A stretch of 64,000 nt of DNA from Furcasterigmium furcatum (GCA_001599815.1 BCIA01000005.1:1529088-1593087); one strand, 5' to 3'; numbered from the stretch's first letter, positions 44,379 to 56,241 are shown. The notes: generated from the sequence alone by a model not told the origin. Numbers and translations are program-made.

Positions 44379-45409
44379 GAACGTTCAGTTGGTTTTTGAG
44401 GCCGCTGGAATCGCAGGTGTCGCGGGTGGCAGTCGAAGTCGAAAACGATGACACGATATCGACAGTAGCTTCACCACGTGTATACAAATGAAGGCAAAGA
44501 AATCAAATCCTTTCTTAAATGGCCATATTTCTCAATACAGATCTTCTTTCCATCCCTGCTTGGAGATGGACAACCAGAATGGATCAACACGCCCCCTGAA
44601 CGGCAGTGGCCCGGACCCATGAACGTTGGGTTGAACAGTTTTCGGTATCCTGGAAGCTCAATTGCCAACGAAGAAGGAGAGCCTGGGCTGACATTCGAAT
44701 GATACGACTCCCTCGACAAGGAGGTCCTTGTATAGACAGGGGTGACTTATGCAGGAGTTTAGCAAGGTCGGCACAAAACGGCTGCCGGCATGGGATCAAG
44801 GGGTGACGCCACGCATTCTTGGAGGGCGCTCGGGCACAAGGGCTCACTTATGACTTGAAAAAGTCAATAGAACACAATAGAGCAAAACCTTCTGGCTTTC
44901 TCAGTCAGCTCCAATTCTTGAAGTTGAGACTTTTCACACCCGCCTCGGCAGTTCAACTGCCACGCCCACACACCCATTCCCTGCGTGACCTTGGTCAGTC
45001 CCCCAGACTTAAACCAAAAGCATCCCAGACCCAGACTACAAATCACTGCTACCGTACCATTCCACAAAGGCTCCAAACCGACAAGATTCTGGGCCAATCG
45101 CGGGTCATCCGGCCTCATGACGATCGTCCCTCTCCGCCCTGAGCGGGCCCTTTCGGCATTCCGCAGGCTAGCAGCCAGCCTGGGCACCACTGCCTTGCTC
45201 AGCACTTTCCAGGGCAGCCGTTGCACTGGTATGAATGCGTATACGCGACGTAGTTCAGGAATGTCGAGGACGTTGGGTTCCACGATCGGGACTTGCAGGT
45301 GACCACGGTGACTCCTGGGTGTAGTTTTAGCAAGGTAAATCCTAGAAGACAAAAGCTTGACAGCTGCCCGGGTGCTTAATAAATACATTCCCGCAAGTTC
45401 GCCCGAGTC
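44379..45409. other. Intergenic, about 1 kb
   Basis: Between the receptor (start at 44378) and the 3' end of the large zinc-cluster gene. A 174-codon leftward frame at 44864-45388 starts with ATG but has no domain, overlaps other frames and is followed by no recognisable signal, so it is not called as a gene. Confidence 0.45.
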
Positions 45410-48077
45410 TCACGTGTCCTGCGGCCCCTCGCTGCGCGCTGAAAATCCGAGGGTTTCTGGGAACATCCACCAGCTTCCCGGCGGCAAGCTCCCGACAGAC
45501 ATCTCCTCAGCAGAGTTGCCCTCTGTAGCCAGAAAATCAAACGACATGGCATCGACCGGCGGTGGTTCGAATAGACCCAACGTGGAGCCGATCAGTCCAG
45601 TCGTGGCGCTGGAAGTATGCGTTTGTGATGCTCCGAGACCTGAGAGTCCAGAGCCATCGTTGGAGTATCCGTTCGCCATGGCGTCCGCATCAGCGTCCAA
45701 ATCCTCCTCTAATAAGCTAGACGCGCCCATCATGTTGTTCACAATATCGGAGAGCTCCCCAGGCGCGCCGCCGTTCCTGTTCCTACCCTCATCGCGGCTT
45801 GTTGAAGCCCGTCGAAATGCTGCGTCGACGCCTTGCTGCAGATTTGGCAACAGCCTCCGCGGCTCGCCGCCGCTTTCCTCGATGGACTCCAAGACGGCCT
45901 GCTTGACGACTTCGAATACGTCTCGGTACTTCCGGGCACCCACCCACCGCTCTGTAATGATGTACATGACGATGCTGCAGGCGTTCAGAGCATTGCTCGT
46001 TCCGATGTTGAAGACCTCCCGAGGGGCGGCCCAGCTGCAGTACAGCAGCGTGAGGCCTGCGATAAAGATTGCGTTGAGGGCCATGACGGAGAATCCCACC
46101 GGAACCATCTGATGCAGATTCTTGTACGTGCGGCACACGCCCGCGCACGCCTCGGCGCACTTTGTCAGATATCTGACATCGGCAACGTCGGCAGACAGGA
46201 CGACGGGATATAAGAGGAACCGCAAGCATTTGTAGTAATAGACCATCTGTGACGCCGCCGGTGTGAGCACGGCCATGAATGACAAGGGATAGACTCACGT
46301 AGTTCTCATAGCCGTCGGCAATTTCGAAATTGGGCAGGCTTTTTGCATCGAGCGGCATGGCGGCCCGCCAATCTTCCAGGCGGGTGATGAAGCCCTCCAC
46401 GTCTACTCTGATGTCTCGGGCAGCCTGGTCTACGCGATAGATGGTTTGTTGTATATCGGATTCGATCCTGCGCAGTCGGCACATGTAGATGAAGCACGTC
46501 ATCGAGGTGGACACGGCCGGGGGCACATCCGGCAGTCCGCTCCTTCGTTCATGCTGTAGCTTCTTCACCAACTCCTCGTCCTCGCTGGCGCCGTCCATGT
46601 CAACGGGAAAGTCCGCGTCAATGTCTCGATCCGAGATGGCAAAGGGCCTGCCAAGGATGATGGAAACTTGGCGATCCAAGCAGTAACACGTCCAGAAAAG
46701 TCGTTTCCGCATTTCGTCCAACAGAGGCGGCACCCTCATGTTGGCACGCATGCGGCGATGAAGGCCGAGATCAACGCACTGCCTCATCGCCAGGCCGACA
46801 AAGGTCCAGGCTCCAGGACCCCGAGGAGACCTGAGGTTATACAGCGAGAGTAGTACGAGCACTTGGATGGATCGGAGGCCATAGTGGTGCTGTAAAATGT
46901 GGTCGAGGCCGAGCATTGCTTGTTCGCAGTGCTGTTCGGAATGAAAATCGCCGGTTTCGCCGGTAGTCTCAAGGAAACGGCCTCCGATGGCGTAGATGAG
47001 ATGGAGCATTGTGATTCTGGACCCTGAATTAGTTTTCATCTCTGCGGAACTCAGGCACGCCGGTGATCCAACCACGACAACATACTCATAAGTGTCGCAT
47101 AGCGAAGCCCGCGTCTCGTGCAGATGGCGTATGTAGAGAGGGTGGACCGCTGGCCATCGAGGCGATATGTACTGGGCGTATCCGCTGAATAGCTTATCCG
47201 CAATGTTAGATGGCATTTCAGAGATGTCGACCTTGGTCTTGGTTGCGTTGAGCCCCATCCTGGCCGACTTTGGACTCAGGTGCTCCCACTCTCCGCCACC
47301 AGAAGTCGCCGAGCTCTGCTCAACCTCCAGCTCGCTGTCCCCAGACTCCTCCCGCGGGCCAATCATGGAAGTGATCACACGGCCTATGGCGATCTGAGAA
47401 GTGGCACCCATGTACTCTCCGAGCGCACCGATAGAAAGGTCCCGTAACATTTCGACGAGGGAGTCTGGCTGGTCAGTACCAGTAGCCCCTGGTATCGGAA
47501 TGGGTGCTGTCGAAGGTGCTCTGAGCTCATGAGGCCCGGAGGCAGAGGCAGAGGCAGCTTCTGACCTCGAATCGGACCCGTCACCTTCTGGCTCACCGGT
47601 GTGACTCGGCGTAGGCTGCCCTCCGCGGGCCGGTTCTCCATCGCCACGGTGATCTCTGCTCACAATCACCTCAAGCTCCGCGAGCCGCCTTTGCATCGCC
47701 TTGATGGACTGCTGGTCATAGCTGCCCCGTCGCGCCCGAGATGAGGGCGGGTACTGGCATTGAGCCCTGAAGGCATCGCAGTTGGAACAGGGCCTCCGGC
47801 CATCGCACTTGTGCGGTGAGTCAGTCGATTGTCTGGACACAGATGCCTGGCCTCATGTTCGATGTCCATGTCCGAATCCCCTCTCCTTCAGTGGAGCTTC
47901 GGTGGAATCCCCCGGGACGTGTGGGATCTCTGGGGCGGGCAGACTTATCTGTTTCCTGAGCTTGCAACGATGACAAGCCACTGCTACCCGCATCCGCTTC
48001 TGCGGCCTTGAAGTGACATCCGGAATTCCGTCGTTGACGCCGAACACGGCACTGTCGCTCTCTGGGTAGCTCATCAT
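45410..48077 (-). CDS. Large Zn(II)2Cys6 transcription factor with a probable AT-AC intron
   Basis: Four exons (47949-48077, 47086-47810, 46299-47016, 45410-46246) give 802 aa. The zinc cluster spans the first junction: CHRCKLRKQ | KCDGRRPCSNCDAFRAQC, a perfect CX2CX6CX5CX2CX6C. To obtain it the 138-base intron must begin ATAAGT and end CAC, since no GT-AG choice gives CX6C and the frame runs into a stop if unspliced. A coiled linker (AMQRRLAELEVIVSRD) follows the cluster. The central fungal-specific domain (MLHLIYAIGGRFLETTG ... FVGLAMRQCVDLGLHRR ... RKRLFWTCYCLDRQVSIILGRPFAI) is classical. The C-terminus is acidic and Ser/Gly-rich. It is divergent from the FMN monooxygenase, which makes it the likely regulator of the following catabolic genes. 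Confidence 0.88.
47811..47948 (-). other. Probable U2-type AT-AC intron
   Basis: Reads CAG|ATAAGT at the donor and CACCGCAC|AAG at the acceptor, with a TGACTCAC branch-like sequence just before the 3' end. The zinc-cluster spacing fixes both ends. ATAAGT-AC is the rare AT-AC class handled by the major spliceosome. Confidence 0.6.
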
Positions 48078-48863
48078 TAAATACCGTGACGGCGGGTTTG
48101 TGCAGTGATAATGGAAGCAGCATCATGACGCTCGGGGGACGGGGGGGACCTTTGCCGCAGGCAAGGAAAAGACGCAGGACTCTGACCAATGGAGAGGTCA
48201 CCTACCATCTGGGAGATTCGGGTCAGATAGTGCCTACGTCCAGGCTCGCACCGAAGATAAGAGGGTAAATGGGTGGCTTATCATGGATCGGGCTTGTCAA
48301 GCTGGGGTTGTAGCGGGGAATTAGATCAAGATGCGATAACGGTTCCAGGTAGGGGGGACCTTGACTCGTCTGTCAACATTACCCGCGGTTCTCCAGTGTC
48401 GGGAATTACGAATAGGGGCCCAAGTTTGCGGGCGCACTCCCCATCAATGTAGTACTAGAGTGAGATCTTCTGGAGGGGAATGCCTCTCGGGATTCCATGC
48501 CCAAGACAGGACCTCGGCCACGAACCGTGACCCGCCAAACTCGCTATCGGGAAAGCTTCCGACTACCCGAAATCCAATGTCCCCTTTGCCTCACAGCACA
48601 GCCAGAGGCAATTGTTGCGATGATTCGGCTCGGCAATGTTGCCGCCGTCTGTTCATGCTGCAATGAAGCAGATCCTTTCCAGTTCGACCGCTTTTATCTG
48701 CCGATTCATAAAAACTTCAAGAAGATGTGCAAAAAAGAAGAGAAAAGGCGTTGATCCCAAGCCTGCATAGACCCCTCGGCACCACCTCCAACATCCTGAG
48801 AATCCGATCAGAAGACGTCTATACCACCCGAGAGCAACACCGTCTCACAGATCAGCCGCCAAC
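48078..48863. promoter_or_regulatory. Divergent promoter, zinc-cluster regulator / FMN monooxygenase
   Basis: 786 bases between divergent starts. G-rich tracts (GGGGGACGGGGGGGACC near 48135-48151) and scattered CGG triplets occur, but no paired palindrome was found by eye. Confidence 0.45.
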
Positions 48864-50512
48864 ATGTCCAACACCGTCACGGTTCCAGTCCCCGCCACTC
48901 CGAATAGGAAGAGGATCATGCTCAACTTTTTCGACCATGGCTGTACCGGCTCGCACATGTCGCCAGGTCTATGGAGGTCCGTGTTAAGATACCCGTCGCG
49001 GCAGATCGCGCATATGGACATGTTGATTGTTGACCTCGATTGTTATACAGGGACCCAAACGACAAGGGCAAGACCAAGGACACGTTGGAATACTGGATAA
49101 ACTTAGCCAAGCTCGCTGAGAGAGGCAAGATCAGCTTCATCTTCCTCGCCGACAGCTACAACACGCATGAGATCTATGGGGGCACTTACGAACACATGCT
49201 GCGCGCCGGCGCCCATGTCGCGACCCTCGATCCTGCGACTCTCATCCCGGCCATGGCAGCCGTCACCAAGACCGTAGGCTTTGGATTGACAGCAAGCACA
49301 AGCTACCTGACACCTTTTACACTGGCCAGGACCATGTCGTCGCTGGATCACCTCACCAACGGTCGCCTTGCCTGGAACGTCGTGACGAGCTGGAGCAAGA
49401 GCACGGCGCAAGCGTTGGGCTACGATGACGTTGTACCCCACGACGAACGGTATGCGGTCGCGCAAGAGTACATGGATCTCATGTATAAGTTTTGGGAGAG
49501 CTCGTGGGCGCCTGACAGTGCTGTCTGGGACGGCGAGCGCCGTGTGGCCTTTGAACCGACCAAGGTCAACAAGATCGAACACAAAGGTCAGCTGGCACCA
49601 TCACAAGAACAATCTGCACAGCCCTGCTGACTGACTTTTGGCACAGGGAAATATCTCAAGGCCTCCACGATCGGCCCTCTCCATCCCTCGCCCCAGAGGA
49701 CTCCCGTCATCTTCCAAGCAGGCACATCCAAGGCCGGACGGGCATTTGCCGCCAAGCATGCTGAAGCCGTCTACATCGGAGGCATGGTCCCCGCCCAAAC
49801 GAAGGGCAGCGTTGCCGAGATCCGTGCCGCCGCGGCCGCCCGGGGCCGGGACCCCAAGGCTCTCAAGTTCTTCCTGGGGATCTCTTGCGTGCTCGGAAGG
49901 ACGCACGAGGAGGCGCAGGAAAAGTACAGGGTGGCCCGCGAGCACTGCGACATCGTCGGCGGCCTCGCCCAGTTTTCCGGGTACACAGGAATCGATCTCT
50001 CCCGCTTTCCGCTGGACGAGGTGTTCGAGCTGAAAGACGCCCCCGGCGACGACGCCGTGCACACGTTCCTCGAGAACTTCAACAAGGCCCTCGGTACGTC
50101 GGACCCCTGGACCCCGCGCAAGCTCGGCGAGAAGATGGCGCTCGGCGGCTTCCACCCGGTCCCCGTCGGCACGCCTTCGGAGGTGGCAGATGTGTTTGAG
50201 GAATGGATCGAGCAGGCGGATATCGACGGCTTCAACATCGCATACATCAACACGCCCGGAAGCCAGGAGGATATCGTTGATCTCCTTGTGCCGGAGCTGA
50301 TCAAGCGAGGCCGTATGTGGGATGACTACGATGTCCAAGGAGGGACCTTGCGCGAGAACATGTATGGCACCCCGGGGAAGAGCGGGCTCCCGGATGATCA
50401 CTACGGATCCAAGTTCAAGTATCCCAGTGACTTTGAGGGAGATGCGATGGTGGAGTTCCGGGAGCAGCAGAAGGCAGCGAAGGAGGCGGAAGGCTCCGAG
50501 GTCAGGAGTTGA
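48864..50512 (+). CDS. FMN-dependent monooxygenase, NtaA/SnaA/DszA (luciferase-like) family
   Basis: Three exons (48864-48976, 49051-49586, 49647-50512) give 504 aa. The order of blocks matches bacterial nitrilotriacetate monooxygenase component A: NFFDHGCTGSHMSPGLWR at the start, FIFLADSYNTHEIYGGTYEH, LDPATLIPAMAAVTKTVGFGLTASTSY, MSSLDHLTNGRLAWNVVTSW, DERYAVAQEYMDLMYKFWESSW and PVIFQAGTSKAGRAFAAKHAEAVYIGG. It uses FMNH2 supplied by a separate reductase to oxygenate C-N, C-S or aromatic substrates. No targeting signal is seen. The reductase follows in convergent orientation 296 bases away, making a two-component system. Fungal genomes hold several such proteins, few with known substrates. Confidence 0.93.
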
Positions 50513-50808
50513 AGGATTTGGTCCAAGGGACATGAAACAAGGGGCTGGAACTTCGAAATATCTTCAACATGAACGTGGACTCAAACTTGTCATTCTGTCA
50601 TCCAGGAATCGCATAGACTTGGATGATATATACAGCGCGAAATATGGACTGCACCCTGATCCCCGCGGAACTTGAGAATTGATATTTATTCATACGAAAC
50701 CTATCATCACTTTAAATTCTGCCAAGCTCGGTCAACGCAGGCAAATCGTGTTGTTAGTTCCCAAGAGTAACAATGCCCATGAGCTTGCACCACATACCCT
50801 CCCTAATT

Positions 50809-51891
50809 CTATTCCGATTTCAGTAGGCTCTTCACCTTTTCGGTATGAACAATATCCCGGAAAGGCTTTGGCCGCGGAATCTCAAATCCCTTTAAGCATG
50901 TGCCGTATGTGATTCCCCCCGCTCTGAAGACTGGTCTCAGCATGGTTATATCCAACGTGGCCTTGTCCGATCCCAGGGCATCCTCCCAAACATGGAACCT
51001 CACCACCTCTGCCAGAACCAATGTCGCGGTCCGCTTGCCAGTGACCTTGCTTGTGATCTCTTGGTGCGAATGAAGCCTGCACTCCACCGAGTACGGTGAT
51101 TCCGTGACGTACGGGGGAGTGATGACTGTACTTGAAGCCGGTGTCAGGCCTGCCAGGTCCCATTCGGATACACTTGGAGGCGTGTTGATCGATGTCAGAT
51201 TTGCCGCTCTGCAAAGATGACCAAACAAACGTGTCAGCGCTCGGTGAATGCAGTCTCCGATCGGGATGAACCCAGAAGAGGCAGAGAGGGGTGGACTGAC
51301 TCGATCATCCAATCTGAAGTCATACTGATGCACAGTTCGCCAGTTTCTAGTATGTTCCGAAGCGTGTCGTTTGCTTCTTCGCCAGCAAATGCCAAGGAAT
51401 ACAGCGGTGGCTACTCGTTGCAGGCGGCAGGTGGCTATCGTCAGCCAGGCAAGTGCCAAACATTGAATTTGTGTGAAACTCACATCGGCAATAACGCATT
51501 GGAAGTATGAAAATGGTGCCAGGTTCCTCCTGGCGCCGTTCTTCGACACGGTGCTCACGAGCGCGACGGGACGAGGAACTGTGGCAGAGATCATGAGCTT
51601 GTAGTTGAGGACTTCCGGGCGCCCTTCTTCATGAGGATCGATATGGACATGCTCTCGACCCTTCCAGGCAGCCTCATCTGCCCCATCTCCCAGAGACCAC
51701 TCTGGATTTGGGCTTTTTGTGAAGATCCAGGAATCTCCGCGCTGGTATTCGGGACGCTGGCTCTCGACTAGACCAAAGTCAGGATGGGGGTTGCGCTTGA
51801 CAAGCGCCTCTTTATCAAAAGCCTCGACGGGCTCGCCTTTCTCGGGAGTCGAGCGCATGTTCGAGCTGATTGGCATTTTGACGACTGACAT
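50809..51891 (-). CDS. Flavin reductase-like (FMN split-barrel) protein
   Basis: Three exons (51484-51891, 51301-51410, 50809-51208) give 305 aa. The joins restore the fold blocks: YKLMISATVPRPVALVSTVSKNGARRNLAPFSYFQCVIADPP | LYSLAFAGEEANDTLRNILETGELCISMTSDWMIE | AANLTSI. It resembles flavin-reductase domain proteins (PF01613), which bind FMN in a split beta-barrel and reduce it with NAD(P)H or act as flavin-dependent oxidases. The first 90 residues are an extension rich in charged residues. Its placement next to the FMN monooxygenase is what suggests that it supplies FMNH2 to it. It is divergent from the NCS1 permease. Confidence 0.88.
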   Translation of the reverse strand: MSVVKMPISSNMRSTPEKGEPVEAFDKEALVKRNPHPDFGLVESQRPEYQRGDSWIFTKSPNPEWSLGDGADEAAWKGREHVHIDPHEEGRPEVLNYKLMISATVPRPVALVSTVSKNGARRNLAPFSYFQCVIADVSFTQIQCLALAWLTIATCRLQRVATAVFLGICWRRSKRHASEHTRNWRTVHQYDFRLDDRVSPPLSASSGFIPIGDCIHRALTRLFGHLCRAANLTSINTPPSVSEWDLAGLTPASSTVITPPYVTESPYSVECRLHSHQEITSKVTGKRTATLVLAEVVRFHVWEDALGSDKATLDITMLRPVFRAGGITYGTCLKGFEIPRPKPFRDIVHTEKVKSLLKSE

Positions 51892-52725
51892 ACAGTCACT
51901 ATATGGGACGCACTTGGGTAGACGCCGTGTCTTTATCTGGGACGTGATACAGCGGGGATACAGACTCGGCGGCTGTCTGGTGATGGACGCTGGGCTTCCT
52001 CAAACATTGGATGGCAAATGGCGGAGGACAATCGACCCTGGCCGATTGAGTCCACTGCATCCTCCGGCGCTAAGGGGCACCGGGACCTGCACTCGGCGTT
52101 CCGGGGCCCCTCGAGGCTTGATCTCTTAGGCCCGTCAGCCTCCCTGACTGGCTGAGCTGGGTAGATTCGGCACATAGCCGACTACCCGACGGAAGGGAAC
52201 CAGGGAAGTGAGTGGCTCCTTTTACTTGGATTGCCCGCCTCTCGGAAGCAAATAAACCGACACAGTGAGTGGCCAATGCAATACAACCTGATGGACGCAA
52301 TAGATTCGTTCTGACATCAGGTGCACACAAGATCCCTGGGCACCGCTGCAAGACGAAACACAGGGTCCGAAAGACCTGGCACCCCGAGGTTCTTTCTTTA
52401 TCAACGGGCCCGGCTCGATTTTCGCCTACTAGTATGGAGCGAACCGAACGGGCGCCGTCGACTGTAGTGGGGGAGATAAGCACCAGAATCCAGCGCAACA
52501 CCATTCCCGCCCGCACGTCTGGGCTCCCAGGCTCGCGGAGAGGCTGCCAGATAGAACGGGAGCATTTAAATCAAACTTAATCGCTGTCACCCTGACGGCG
52601 ATTTCTGACTGATGTGACTGTACTCCATAATCACTAAGTCCAACTTACAGCAGACCTCACTTCGTCAATTCAGGCACTCAGACTGTTCAGTTTCCAGAGC
52701 ACCCACACGCCGCGTTAAGCAAGCC
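51892..52725. promoter_or_regulatory. Divergent promoter, flavin reductase / NCS1 permease, with nested palindromes
   Basis: 834 bases. CGGAGGA (52022) and TCCTCCG (52066) enclose CAATCG-N8-CGATTG (52029-52048). TCGGC-N5-GCCGA (52167-52181) lies further right. Both contain CGG/CCG pairs of the type bound by zinc-cluster dimers. Confidence 0.45.
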
Positions 52726-54815
52726 ATGGTGGATATCAAGTTCAGGCCGAGAGTGCCCTGGACATTCAGGTCCCTGGCAGTCAATGATGATGCAGACGGC
52801 GTTGCGAGCAGTCGGTGGGCCAACAAAGACGTGCTTCCGGTCCCCAAGGATGAGCTCACCTTTGACTGGAAGGCATACTTCGGATACTGGTAAGTCTCCT
52901 CTCTCGCTCTCGCGTTGCCAAAGTCGGCATCACGGAAAACAAACACTCGTACTCACTGTGTCAAACAGGTGCGCTGTCGGCTTCAACACGACGACTTGGT
53001 CTCTCGGATCTTCCAATCTTGCTGGTGGCCTTGACGCCGGCGCCACGATGGGAGGTATTTTCGTCGGGACGGTCCTGGCCTTTTTCGTGGCCTACGTCTG
53101 CGGCGAGCCTGGTGTAAGTCGACTGCTTCTGATGACAGTTACAGCGTCCATGTTAACGCTGGCGTATAGGTCCGATACCAGCTGGGATTTCCTATGATGG
53201 GCAGAGCGACTTTCGGAATGTACGGCTCCTGGTTCGTTATCTGCCTCAAGTGCTTCGTCAACATTGTCTTGTACGTGTCTCCCACACTGCTTTGCGCAGT
53301 CTGGCCGCTTGGAGCCAGGTTGAGACCCTGAGGTCCCGTGTTAACCCGCAGATGTACAGTTTCGGGTTTCAGTCATACTGGGGAGGCCTGGCAGCCAACG
53401 TTATCCTGTCCGCCATCTTTCCCAGTTTCCAGAGTCTCGAGAACACGCTCCCCGAAAGCGCTGCCATAACGACCAAGCAGCTGATTGGTTTTGTCATTTA
53501 CATCCTCGTCTTCACGCCTCTGATGTTCATCCACCCTTCCAAGTTGCAGCCTCTTATCTACGGCTCTCAGCTCATGGTCAACTGCACAATGGCCAGTCTG
53601 TTCATTTGGGCCATGGCTCGCAACGGCGGCGGGAGCTTCTTGCCACCAGCTGTCGAGGTTGATTCCAGGTACGTATCAGGACCTTGACCTCGTCGTCATC
53701 ATGCAGCTGTCGGAAGCACAATCTATTGCTTGAAACTCGGCTGACTTGTGTCATGCAGCACACGGTCGTTCCTCATTCTGCAGGCCATCAGTTCCGTAGC
53801 CGGCTCTTGGACAGGAGCATGCATTCGACAGGCTGACTGGACACGCTTCGCCAAAAGCCGGGCTGCAGTTGTCTGGAATCAAGGCGTGACTGGTATCGTA
53901 GCGGCCACTGTCTGTGCCATCCTGGGCATCGCAACCACCAGCGCCGTCGCCAACATGTACGGCTCTCCCATCTGGAACCCAATCACTCTGCTCGACTTCC
54001 TCCAGAGCCACAGCTACGATTCTGCCACGCGCGCAGGGACGTTCTTTGCCGGCGTTGGATTCTTCTCCAGCCAGATCACCATCAACCTGGTCCAGAACTC
54101 GGTATCCTGCGGCATGGACCTCGCGTCCCTGGCGCCCAGATGGATCGATGTCACCCGTGGATCCCTCATCATGTGCCTTGTTGGCTACGTCATCCAGCCG
54201 TGGCGGTTCGTGAACACGCCCGGCATCTTCATATCTGTCCTCGTGTCTTTCGGGATGTTCGTCTCCCCCTTGGCCGGCATCAACTTTGTCGATTTGTAAG
54301 TCTTGTCTCTTGCGACTGCCGGCCCCGCGCGGCTTCGTCTACGACCCGGATAACTGACCAAGTCGCTTGACCCTCAGCTGGCTCGTTCGTCGATTGCGAT
54401 GGAAGGTTCCCGATCTCTATGTCGGTAGCAAGGAGTCTATCTACTGGTACCACTACGGCTTCAACTGGCGGGCCTTCCTGTCCTGGGCTCTGGTCGTTTG
54501 GCCGTGCATGCGTAAGGTCCCCATCGCACAATGTCTCTCGGCATAGCTATCGAGTTCTGACCTGTCCGTCTAGCTGGCTTTGTCTCGGCCATGTCAGGCA
54601 ATCCTGTCGCCATTGGATGGCAACGCACCTTCAAGCTGTCGTGGATCATCGGCTTCTGCGGCGGAGCTTCGGTTTACTGGCTCATTTCGCTGGTATCCCC
54701 TCCTCCCGGCGCGCCCTACGTTATCGAGCTTTTGGAGACCAGTAGTACGGTGATTGAGGCAACGCATGCTTCCGACGGAGAGGCCACTCTTGGATCGGAC
54801 ATTGAGAAGAAGTGA
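52726..54815 (+). CDS. NCS1-family nucleobase/allantoin permease
   Basis: Seven exons (52726-52889, 52969-53113, 53170-53274, 53352-53668, 53759-54295, 54378-54511, 54574-54815) give 547 aa. Recognisable landmarks are WCAVGFNTTTWSLGSSNLAGGLDAGATMGGIFVG in helices 1-2, GFPMMGRATFGMYGSWF in helix 3, SYWGGLAANVIL, GSWTGACIRQADWTRFAKSR in the helix 6-7 region and FSSQITINLVQNSVSCGMDLASLAPRWIDVTRG in helix 8. This is the Fur-like (uracil/allantoin/uridine) branch of nucleobase cation symporters, working at the plasma membrane. The specificity cannot be read from sequence alone. It supports the view that the adjacent flavin monooxygenase acts on an N-containing ring. Confidence 0.92.
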
Positions 54816-55146
54816 GGGAGCTGGGCCTGGTTTCCCGATGCGCCAAGATTGGCAAGCAAGCGCATTGGAAGGGATCCACCTGGCCTCATGTTTATCTAGT
54901 GGATTCTCTTGATCGTGGGTAGATCGGAAGTCGTTGGTACTGTAGCCGATGCGCACGTTGCTCCAGACCCGACGATCCGATATTGGTTCGTTCTCGATGC
55001 GTATATCACTTAACACACCGTTCCAACGGCAATAGCTATGCCTCATACCATCACTCGTATTTCTGATCTCACACGGTACTATCACACTTGCCATCACACT
55101 TGCCCTTCGTATCTCATTCCACCTCGCTACCCAAGCACTTGCAACC
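54816..55146. other. Intergenic, 331 bases
   Basis: Between the permease stop and the hydrolase start, both rightward. It serves as promoter and leader of the hydrolase; no distinctive element seen. Confidence 0.5.
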
Positions 55147-56001
55147 ATGGACACCAATCACCAAGTTGTCATAAAAAAGGCCTATGCAGACACACCTCAC
55201 GGCCAGATCCACTATCGATATGCATTGCCAAGCTCGACAACGGAGGGCGGCAAGACAGTTGTCATGCTGCACAAGTCGGCATCCTCATCTGCCTCATATG
55301 AAGCCCTCATGTCACGGCTGGTTGCCATGGGGCACCGCTGCTATGCACCGGACATGCCAGGATTCGGAGGCTCTTTCGATCCATCCCCAACGGCGATCGA
55401 AGAAATACAGCAAAAGGGAACGCGCTGGTACGTCGAGACCTTCATCACCGCTTTCGGCGTAATAGGCCTCACCGGCAATGGGGCGCCCTCTTTCCATCTG
55501 ATCGGCCATCACTCGGGCGCGTCTCTGGCTCCAGAGCTGGCCGCCCTGCTGCCGGAATCTGTCGCTAGTGTCTCGCTCATAGGCACGGCCGTCATGACTG
55601 CGCCGGAGCGTGCCGCCATGAAAGAGAAGTACTTCGCTCCCTTCAACAAGCCGGTCGAGGACGGGTCTCATCTGATCAAGACTTGGGACTACCTCAAGAC
55701 GATGGGCGTGGGTGACGATCTCGACCTGCGACAGCGTGAGGCCATCGATCACATGCGTGCGTGGAAGGGCCGAAACCAGATCTACGGAGCGGTCTGGGGC
55801 CAGGAGCTGAGCGACTATCTGGACGTCTTGAGATGCCCTTTCATGTTTGTGTGCGCGAGGGACGATGTGCTGTGGGAGTATCAGGTCAGGGCTGAGAAGT
55901 TGTGGCCGGGAGCAACGTTTGTCGAGTGCAAGGGGGCGAATTTCTCCCCGGATTTGGACGTCGAGGCCATTGCTCAGGCTTGGACAGAGCACACCAAGTG
56001 A
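55147..56001 (+). CDS. Alpha/beta-hydrolase with Asn at the usual catalytic His position
   Basis: Intronless, 284 aa. The nucleophile elbow is LIGHHSGA (Ser at about residue 123), preceded by the strand and cap of the haloalkane-dehalogenase/epoxide-hydrolase-like fold (CYAPDMPGFGGSF). An acidic residue in the FMFVCARDDVLWEY strand is the likely triad acid. At the C-terminal end, where this fold normally has G-x-H, the sequence reads KGANFSPDLD, so Asn265 occupies the His position. The oxyanion region reads HKSASSSASY instead of HGNP. It may act by another mechanism or bind without catalysis. Genes of this subclass stand beside permeases and oxygenases in catabolic clusters; no substrate can be named. 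Confidence 0.88.
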   Translation: MDTNHQVVIKKAYADTPHGQIHYRYALPSSTTEGGKTVVMLHKSASSSASYEALMSRLVAMGHRCYAPDMPGFGGSFDPSPTAIEEIQQKGTRWYVETFITAFGVIGLTGNGAPSFHLIGHHSGASLAPELAALLPESVASVSLIGTAVMTAPERAAMKEKYFAPFNKPVEDGSHLIKTWDYLKTMGVGDDLDLRQREAIDHMRAWKGRNQIYGAVWGQELSDYLDVLRCPFMFVCARDDVLWEYQVRAEKLWPGATFVECKGANFSPDLDVEAIAQAWTEHTK

Positions 56002-56241
56002 TCGGAAAGTAGAGAACAAATAAGGAAACGGTATGCAATTGTTGGTATGTGTCTCGTCTGAAGCATAGTTCCCGTCGAGGTTCGGAAGAAGACCCGGGTT
56101 CAGAAAGGCAAAGATTGTGTGTAGAACCGGTTGAAAATGGAACATCACACTGCACTCAGTAGATGTTGGAAGAACCCAAATCTTTTTTCCCATTCTACAA
56201 AATGTCAACTCCATACCCATGACCACGTTTTCTAGCCTCCG

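Noticed and set aside
44864..45388. 174-codon leftward frame starting with ATG
   Set aside because: No domain, no codon bias like that of neighbours, and overlapping frames on both strands. Kept as intergenic.
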